This document shows, in pieces, positions 6,766 through 11,061 of a stretch of DNA of 11,061 nt; the first letter of the stretch is position 1, and every line of letters begins with the position of its first letter. Where the stretch lies: the NCBI GenBank assembly GCA_041481485.1, contig JBGPBY010000234.1:1-11061 (forward strand), in the 5' to 3' direction. This DNA is from JBGPBY01 sp041481485 (GTDB lineage: Bacteria > Acidobacteriota > Terriglobia > 20CM-2-55-15). A program made the position numbers and the translations under genes. The notes beneath the pieces were generated by a model. That model made no database searches and was not told the DNA's origin. It saw only the letters and a program-made list of their open reading frames with translations.

Positions 6766-7851
6766 CTATCGTGGCGGCGGTGGCGCACCTACCAGGACGC
6801 TGGAAGGCCTGGCGGACCCGGCAACGGTCCGGACAATGCCGTCCGGCGAGACTTTGCGTATGCGTCCATTCACGCGATCGGCAATGTAGAGATTTCCGGC
6901 GGAATCCAGTGAGACTCCCGTCGGACCATTGAGCTGGGCCGACGTGGCGGACCCGCCATCGCCGCTGAAACCTGAGCTTCCAGTTCCGGCGACCGTCCGA
7001 ATCAATCCGTCGGGAGTCACCTTCCGGATTCGATTGTTCCCTGCATCCGCGATGTAGAGATTGCCGACAGCATCCACGGCGCACCCCGTCGGTCCGCTCA
7101 GTTGGGCTGCCCTGGCGGGACCGCCGTCACCACTGAAACCACGCGTACCGTTGCCTGCAAACGTGTCGATGACTCCGTCTCGCGTCACTCGGCGAATACG
7201 CTGATTATTTCCGTCCGCAAGGTAGAGGTTGCCTGGGGCATCCGCGGTAAGGCCACCGAAACCCGCAAACGGAGCAATCTGAGCGGCCATGGCAGGACCC
7301 CCGTCTCCGCTGTAGCCTGGCATTCCATTGCCGGCAACAATTGTCGTTCGGGTTGATCCGGCCGCCATCCGGCTCACGACACTATTTAATTGGTGAATAT
7401 ACAAATTACCGGCAGCATCGAGCGCAAGGCCGCTCGGGTTGATGAGTCGAAGGGCGGTGACAATTATTCCATCGGGAGTCACCTTGCGAATCCGGCTGTT
7501 ATTCATGTCCGCAACATAAATGTTGCCACCAGCATCCACCACGACGTCCGCCGGAGTTTGGAATTGAGCGGACTTCGCAGGCCCTCCGTCACCACTGTTG
7601 CCTGGAGCCCCGCCGGCAACGGTGTCGATCATACCGGTTACCGCTATGACCTTACGGATACTCTGTTCTTCCATATCCGTAATATACAAATTACCGGGGG
7701 TATCCACGAATACGACGTTTGCAGCGCCAAGCCGGGCCAATGTCGCCGGCCCTCCGTCGCCATTCGGTGCAACTGAAGTCTGACCTTGCGGTAAGGCCAA
7801 TACGGCCAGAGGAGATGCCGCCATGCCGAGCAAGAAGTCTCTGCGTTTCAT
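6766..7851 (-). CDS. Tat-exported NHL-repeat beta-propeller protein
   Basis: From the ATG at 7851 this is a 361-residue protein starting MKRRDFLLGMAASPLAVLAL, a twin-arginine signal (RRDFLLG). The frame is open back to 7926, but the twin-arginine start has AAGGAG 12 bases upstream (7864-7869), and the extra 25 residues are not signal-like. The mature part contains about six NHL blades with a very regular repeat: GFSGDGGPA..AQL..P.G...D..GNLYIAD..NNRIRKV.PDG.I.TVAG (best copies about 191-335). The third blade, around 128-163, is degenerate. Repeats of this kind (SGDGGPAxxAQLxxPxGVAxD) are common in secreted acidobacterial proteins and act as rigid binding platforms; some relatives are lyases, but no catalytic residues can be named here. 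It ends in a proline-rich tail (GAPPPPR). Both flanking gaps contain gene fragments, so it may have arrived by insertion. Confidence 0.88.
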   Translation of the reverse strand: MKRRDFLLGMAASPLAVLALPQGQTSVAPNGDGGPATLARLGAANVVFVDTPGNLYITDMEEQSIRKVIAVTGMIDTVAGGAPGNSGDGGPAKSAQFQTPADVVVDAGGNIYVADMNNSRIRKVTPDGIIVTALRLINPSGLALDAAGNLYIHQLNSVVSRMAAGSTRTTIVAGNGMPGYSGDGGPAMAAQIAPFAGFGGLTADAPGNLYLADGNNQRIRRVTRDGVIDTFAGNGTRGFSGDGGPARAAQLSGPTGCAVDAVGNLYIADAGNNRIRKVTPDGLIRTVAGTGSSGFSGDGGSATSAQLNGPTGVSLDSAGNLYIADRVNGRIRKVSPDGIVRTVAGSARPSSVLVGAPPPPR

Positions 7852-7863
7852 GGACGAACTATA

Positions 7864-7869
7864 CTCCTT
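7864..7869 (-). promoter_or_regulatory. Ribosome binding site deciding the NHL gene start
   Basis: AAGGAG on the minus strand, 12 bases before the ATG at 7851. The spacing is a little long but it is the only strong Shine-Dalgarno nearby, and it selects the twin-arginine methionine over the upstream in-frame start at 7926. Confidence 0.6.
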
Positions 7870-7938
7870 AATGTATGCATCGCCATTTGGATGTGCCACA
7901 CCCTTAGCCACAAAGGTCCGCACCATGAAAAATTCGAT

Positions 7939-8073
7939 TCAATGGTCCATTGGTTTAGTCCTGCTGGCTTGATTGCCGGCTTCGAGTTCCGCAGGCAGAT
8001 CCGCGGGAACCAAGTCTTCCGATGAACCCATCGCAACCGCACGTTCAATGATGTTGCGCAGCTCCTCGGTCTC
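7939..8073 (-). pseudogene. Fragment of a sigma-54-dependent activator (AAA+ domain end)
   Basis: A minus-strand frame with no start codon reads TEELRNIIERAVAMGSSEDLVPADLPAELEAG and stops with TGA at 7939-7941. This matches the end of the AAA+ domain of NtrC-type activators, where the usual text is WPGNVRELRNVIERAVVLGSS...LPEDLPEEL. The invariant W-P-G-N-V-R just before ELRN is absent: the frame there reads GSETEELRN, so the homology starts abruptly at about 8070, close to the stop codon of the quinoprotein gene (8087-8089). The GAFTGA and Walker motifs and the C-terminal Fis-type helix-turn-helix are all missing. It is a relic about 40 residues long, not a functional gene. Confidence 0.72.
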
Positions 8074-8086
8074 TGACCCCAATCTC

Positions 8087-10165
8087 CTACCTTCGCAGTG
8101 CAAAAACTACATAGGCGCTGGGTCCGGCAGGCGGGATCGGCGGATCCGTGGCCAAATTGGGCTGGGTGAGATAGCCATTGCCACCGGTGGGTACTGCGAT
8201 GTATTCACGTCCGTCCACTTGATACACCGCTGGTATTCCTTCGCTGGCTGCGGGCATATCCGCGGCCCATAAGACCTTGCCGGTATCCTGATCGTATGCG
8301 CGGAATTTTCGATCCGATGATGTGCCGCTGAACACAAGTCCGCCGGCAGTGACCACGACTCCACCGCGCGGCGCCTGGCTGCCCAGACCGGTCTTGCCCA
8401 TGCGTGCGAGTGCAGTAATGTCGCCGTCCGGCACCTGCCATTTGATTGTGCCTTCATTCAAATCGTAGGCGGTCAGTTGCGACCATGGCGGTCCGATCAG
8501 TTCCATGCCGTTGCACGTGGAGTTCATGAAAGTCACCGGTGAGTTGTAATGGATGAAATCCGGAATATTCGAGGTATCCGCTGCCGGAGCTGGCGCCGCG
8601 CCAGCGCGAGCTCCCGCACCGCCTCTGGCGTTCGCGCCGCCGCGTCCGGCTGCAGGAGCCGGTGCGGCTCCTCTTGCCGGCGCCGCTCCGGCCGCTGCTG
8701 GAGCTGCGGGAGCGGCGCCACCACCTCCGCGGCCTCCGCCTCCTCCGCGCGGTGCACCGGCATATGGACCCGTACCACAATCCGGCCGAGCCGCGCCGCG
8801 GCCGCGCGGAGCGCCAGGCTCGACCAGCGCCATCAAAGTCGGTTGTTCGTTGGACACGATGTACATCAAGCCCTTCGCTGGATCGACCGCGGATCGGCCC
8901 CAGTTCGAACCGCCGTTGTGTCCCGGCATTTCGATGGTGCCCTTCAGGCTGGGTGGCGTAAACAGACCTTCGTTACGGTAGTTGCTGAAAGCGGCGAGGA
9001 CGGATTCCCGTTCCGCTTCCGGCAGGTATGGATTGATATCTTTTTCGGTAAACGACTGCCGCGCGAAGGCCGGAGGTTTTGAGGGAATTGGCTGAGTGGG
9101 CCATGCCTCTTCGCCGGGCACGTCGGATTTTGGAACGGCCTTTTCGTTAATCGGCCAGAGCGGCACGCCGGTCTTGCGATTGAACACGTAAAGGAATCCG
9201 AATTTCGTGGGCTGAGCGATGGCCTCCACGTTCTGTCCATTGTTGCGAACCGTCAGCAATTTTGGTGCGGCCGGCAGATCGTAATCCCACAAATCATGAT
9301 GGACCATCTGGAAGTGCCAGATTCTCTTTCCGGTGTTGGCATCGAGCGCAACGAGGCTGTTTGCAAATAGATTCTGGCCATGACGGTTGCCGCCATAGAA
9401 GTCATATCGTGCAGTGCCGAACGGAACAAAGACAATGCCGTTGGCTTCGTCGACGGTCAGTTCGTTCCAGTTATGCACGCCTCCGGCTGTGGGCAGCATT
9501 TCCTTCGGCCAGGTATCTGCGCCGAACTCACCCGGCCGCGGCACACTGTGGAATGTCCATAACAGTTTTCCGGTGAGCACATCGAATGCGCGGACGTCGC
9601 CTGGGGTGGAGTCGTACTGCGCACCTGACGCCGGGAGAGAGACGATAATTGTGTTTTTGTAAATCCGGCCGGGGTTGCCGCCGGGTCTACCGACGCGCCG
9701 ATCGGAGTTGGCGGAAGGATCGACGCGGCCGTCTTCTCCAAACGATGGGATGGGCTCGCCCGTCAATGCATTGATCTCGGTGATGTAGCCGCCGCCAATG
9801 AAAACGATGCGCCGGTCCGAACGGTCCTTGCTCTCCCAGTAATTCATGCCGCGGGCGCCGGGTCCGCCCATATGGGTCCAGAGTTCCTTGCCGGTTGCGG
9901 CATCGAGGGCAACGATGGAACCGGTCTTGGAAACGTACATGGTTTTGTCGATCACAATGGGATCAAATGTCAGCGCGCCCCCGCCAACCGAGTAAGTCCA
10001 TGCCACCTCGAGCCGAGTCACATTGGATTTGTTGATCTGATTCAGCGAGGAGTACTGCGAGGAATCCTGCCCGCCTCCATATCCGGTCCACGTATCAAAG
10101 GACCGCTGGTCTGCAGCAAGGACGATGATGGACGCGATCAATATTCCTAGCATGGTTTTGCGCAT
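8087..10165 (-). CDS. PQQ-type quinoprotein dehydrogenase with low-complexity insertion
   Basis: The 692-residue protein starts at the ATG at 10165, which has GGAGG eight bases upstream; the longer frame begins at a GTG (10180) that overlaps this site. Residues 1-18 form a signal peptide, so it acts in the periplasm. It has the eight-bladed quinoprotein propeller of PQQ-dependent alcohol/glucose dehydrogenases: DTWTGYGGGQDSSQYSSL (24-41), repeated W-motif ends such as ALDAATGKELWTH (86-98), FDVLTGKLLWTF (194-205), ALDANTGKRIWHF (273-285), the active-site block HHDLWDYDLPA (289-299), GGSNWG (418-423), PPWSQLTAYDLNEGTIKW (559-576) and AYDQDTGKVLW (623-633). Residues about 451-530 are Ala/Gly/Pro/Arg-rich low complexity at the place where relatives often carry a cytochrome c domain; there is no CxxCH here, so electrons must leave by a separate carrier. 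Substrate unknown; PQQ use is inferred from the family. Confidence 0.88.
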   Translation of the reverse strand: MRKTMLGILIASIIVLAADQRSFDTWTGYGGGQDSSQYSSLNQINKSNVTRLEVAWTYSVGGGALTFDPIVIDKTMYVSKTGSIVALDAATGKELWTHMGGPGARGMNYWESKDRSDRRIVFIGGGYITEINALTGEPIPSFGEDGRVDPSANSDRRVGRPGGNPGRIYKNTIIVSLPASGAQYDSTPGDVRAFDVLTGKLLWTFHSVPRPGEFGADTWPKEMLPTAGGVHNWNELTVDEANGIVFVPFGTARYDFYGGNRHGQNLFANSLVALDANTGKRIWHFQMVHHDLWDYDLPAAPKLLTVRNNGQNVEAIAQPTKFGFLYVFNRKTGVPLWPINEKAVPKSDVPGEEAWPTQPIPSKPPAFARQSFTEKDINPYLPEAERESVLAAFSNYRNEGLFTPPSLKGTIEMPGHNGGSNWGRSAVDPAKGLMYIVSNEQPTLMALVEPGAPRGRGAARPDCGTGPYAGAPRGGGGGRGGGGAAPAAPAAAGAAPARGAAPAPAAGRGGANARGGAGARAGAAPAPAADTSNIPDFIHYNSPVTFMNSTCNGMELIGPPWSQLTAYDLNEGTIKWQVPDGDITALARMGKTGLGSQAPRGGVVVTAGGLVFSGTSSDRKFRAYDQDTGKVLWAADMPAASEGIPAVYQVDGREYIAVPTGGNGYLTQPNLATDPPIPPAGPSAYVVFALRR
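8576..8815 (-). repeat. Ala/Gly/Pro/Arg low-complexity tract inside the quinoprotein
   Basis: About 80 codons (residues about 451-530) are built from short GC-rich units encoding AAPA, GAAPA, RGG and GGGGG runs. The DNA is strongly GCC/GGC-repetitive and unlike the rest of the gene. Conserved propeller sequence resumes directly on both sides (IVSNEQPTLMALVEP before, IPDFIHYNSPVTF after), so this is an expanded surface loop or linker. The reading frame is intact. Confidence 0.85.
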
Positions 10166-10173
10166 CGCCAATA

Positions 10174-10178
10174 CCTCC
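10174..10178 (-). promoter_or_regulatory. Ribosome binding site deciding the quinoprotein start
   Basis: GGAGG on the minus strand, eight bases before the ATG at 10165. It overlaps the in-frame GTG at 10180, which rules that codon out as the main start and gives a normal signal peptide beginning MRKTMLGILIAS. Confidence 0.75.
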
Positions 10179-10201
10179 ACGGAGAATGAAAAGTTGGGCG
10201 G

Positions 10202-10229
10202 AGTATATCCCTACCTACAGCGGTATACT
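10202..10229. promoter_or_regulatory. Divergent promoter region with mirrored TATACT boxes
   Basis: The 88-bp gap between the two quinoprotein genes holds TATACT at 10224-10229 on the plus strand and TATACT on the minus strand (AGTATA at 10202-10207), a 6-bp inverted repeat with centres 22 bp apart. Each box could be the -10 element for the gene it faces: the plus box is 24 bases before the GTG at 10254, and the minus box is 36 bases before the ATG at 10165. Neither has a good -35 hexamer at 16-18 bp. The dyad could instead be one operator spanning two helical turns. Confidence 0.4.
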
Positions 10230-10239
10230 TCCTGTTTTC

Positions 10240-10246
10240 AAGGAGG
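10240..10246 (+). promoter_or_regulatory. Ribosome binding site for the GTG start of the sugar dehydrogenase
   Basis: AAGGAGG lies seven bases before GTG at 10254. This near-perfect Shine-Dalgarno is what identifies the non-ATG start; the first in-frame ATG (10290) falls inside the signal peptide and has no such site. Confidence 0.8.
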
Positions 10247-10253
10247 CCATTTC

Positions 10254-11061
10254 GTGAGAAATCCGCGCTTACTGATTTTCGTGATAGTGATGACCGTGGC
10301 ATCGCTTGCCGCGGCAGGTCAAAGGACCATTCCGATGAACAACGGTATTCCCGTTGCGCCAACCGGACTGGCAGGGAAGCCACTGCCGGCCAAACCGGTG
10401 GACTACGCCACAGGTGAGGGACAAAACATCCGCGTTTCGGTTCTGGCCGGCAATCTTGAAAACCCGTGGAGCATCGCATTTCTTCCCGACGGCAGCATGC
10501 TTGTCACTGAACGGGCCGGGCGCCTTCGTGTGATCCGCAATGGCGCTCTGGTGACTCCTCCGGTAACGGGCGGACCCGCGGCATACGTGGCCGGAGAATC
10601 GGGTCTGCCGGGAGCCGTACATGGCTACATGGATATCGCGCTGCATCCGAAGTACGCCGAGAATCACTACATTTATCTGACGTACAACAAGCCGCTCACG
10701 GCCACCAAGCAAGCGCTGACACTGGCGCGTGCGCGCTTTGACGGCAAGGCGCTGACAGAGGTGAAAGATCTCTTCATGACCGATCAGAGCGGCACCTCGC
10801 GCATTGCCTTCGGAAAAGACGGCACGATTTTCATGACAACCACCGGCACCGATCCGCAAAATCCCAATGCGCCGCAGGATATCAATTCCGATGCCGGAAA
10901 AGTTCTGCGCTTCAAGGATGACGGTACCATTCCATCGGACAATCCATTTGTCGGCCGCACCGGCGCGAAGCCCGAGGTTTACACGATCGGACATCGGAGT
11001 TCTCTTGGCCTGGTATTGAATCCGGTGACCGGGCAGATGTGGCTCAACGAAAACGGACCGA
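10254..11061 (+). CDS. PQQ-dependent sugar dehydrogenase (soluble aldose type), 3' end outside window
   Basis: 269 codons are visible from a GTG start (strong AAGGAGG) and the frame is open at the window edge. Residues 1-22 are a signal peptide (MRNPRLLIFVIVMTVASLAAAG). The six-bladed glucose/sorbosone dehydrogenase propeller is recognised from NLENPWSIAFLPDGSMLVTERAGRLRVI (67-94), GYMDIALHPKY (124-134), SRIAFGKDGTIFMTTTG (182-198), DAGKVLRFKDDGTIPSDNPFVG (213-234), EVYTIGHRSSLGLVLNP (241-257) and WLNENGP (263-269). The family oxidises aldoses in the periplasm with PQQ and calcium. The cofactor-contact motif usually written GHRNxxG/GHRNPQG reads GHRSSLG here, and the usual EHGP reads ENGP. 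The histidine that precedes the SR[IL] motif in some members (H-x-G-x-R) is also not visible. Some subfamilies may share these changes. The gene is divergent from, and probably functionally related to, the larger quinoprotein. Confidence 0.85.
   Translation, partial: MRNPRLLIFVIVMTVASLAAAGQRTIPMNNGIPVAPTGLAGKPLPAKPVDYATGEGQNIRVSVLAGNLENPWSIAFLPDGSMLVTERAGRLRVIRNGALVTPPVTGGPAAYVAGESGLPGAVHGYMDIALHPKYAENHYIYLTYNKPLTATKQALTLARARFDGKALTEVKDLFMTDQSGTSRIAFGKDGTIFMTTTGTDPQNPNAPQDINSDAGKVLRFKDDGTIPSDNPFVGRTGAKPEVYTIGHRSSLGLVLNPVTGQMWLNENGP

Noticed and set aside
6766..7700. Regularly spaced DNA repeats that could suggest a CRISPR-like or tandem array
   Set aside because: They are the coding repeats of NHL blades (GFSGDGGPA...GNLYIAD), diverged at the DNA level and in frame.
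7852..7926. Upstream in-frame start of the NHL gene adding 25 residues
   Set aside because: It would bury the twin-arginine signal inside the protein and the ribosome binding site lies within the extension.
7925..7972. Plus-strand frame MKNSIQWSIGLVLLA followed by a stop, resembling a signal peptide
   Set aside because: Only 15 codons with no ribosome binding site, and the same bases partly encode the sigma-54 activator relic on the other strand; probably chance.
8549..9082. Plus-strand open frames across the GC-rich tract of the quinoprotein
   Set aside because: They exist only because GC-rich repeats lack stop codons in all frames; the minus-strand frame continues in conserved propeller sequence.
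10269..10994. Open frame of 241 codons on the minus strand opposite the sugar dehydrogenase
   Set aside because: The plus strand encodes clear dehydrogenase motifs with a strong ribosome binding site; the antisense translation resembles nothing.

Overview
The window looks like a soil or environmental member of the Acidobacteriota. This is inferred from gene content only: secreted carboxypeptidase-regulatory-like proteins, a YVTN-type propeller ending in PQPGRYxLGHTG, quinoprotein dehydrogenases, a TolB/WD40-like fragment of the kind found in acidobacterial sensor kinases, and GC-rich hairpin repeats. No marker gene is present, so the assignment is tentative. Seven substantial genes are visible, and every one begins with an export signal, so this is a block of envelope or periplasmic proteins.

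Layout. 76-1233 (-): a secreted seven-bladed-type YVTN/YncE-like propeller, with two hairpins behind it (13-48). 1234-1470: a divergent control region with an 11-bp-spaced direct repeat and a GGGGTCAGACCC dyad. 1471-2802 (+): a DUF885 lipoprotein that appears to have lost its catalytic centre through an in-frame internal deletion. 2803-2889: four small tandem hairpins (REP/BIME-like). 2927-3130 (-): a fragment of a TolB/WD40-like protein. 6506-3238 (-): two tandem paralogous secreted proteins built of carboxypeptidase-regulatory-like beta-sandwich domains, joined by an ATGA stop/start overlap. 6622-6726 (-): the C-terminal scrap of a third paralogue. 7851-6766 (-): a Tat-exported NHL-repeat propeller. 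8073-7939 (-): a scrap of a sigma-54 activator. 10165-8087 (-): a PQQ-type eight-bladed quinoprotein with an 80-residue Ala/Gly/Pro/Arg-rich insertion. 10254-end (+): the N-terminal two thirds of a PQQ-dependent sugar dehydrogenase, divergent from the quinoprotein.

The two quinoproteins share an 88-bp divergent promoter region and may both serve periplasmic oxidation of sugars or alcohols. The tandem carboxypeptidase-regulatory-like genes are probably co-translated. The other neighbours do not form an obvious pathway. The most distinctive property of the window is gene decay. Three intergenic gaps each hold a recognisable gene fragment, and the NHL gene sits exactly between two of them, as if this stretch had been assembled by repeated insertion and deletion. 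I see no tRNA, rRNA, CRISPR array or intact transposase.
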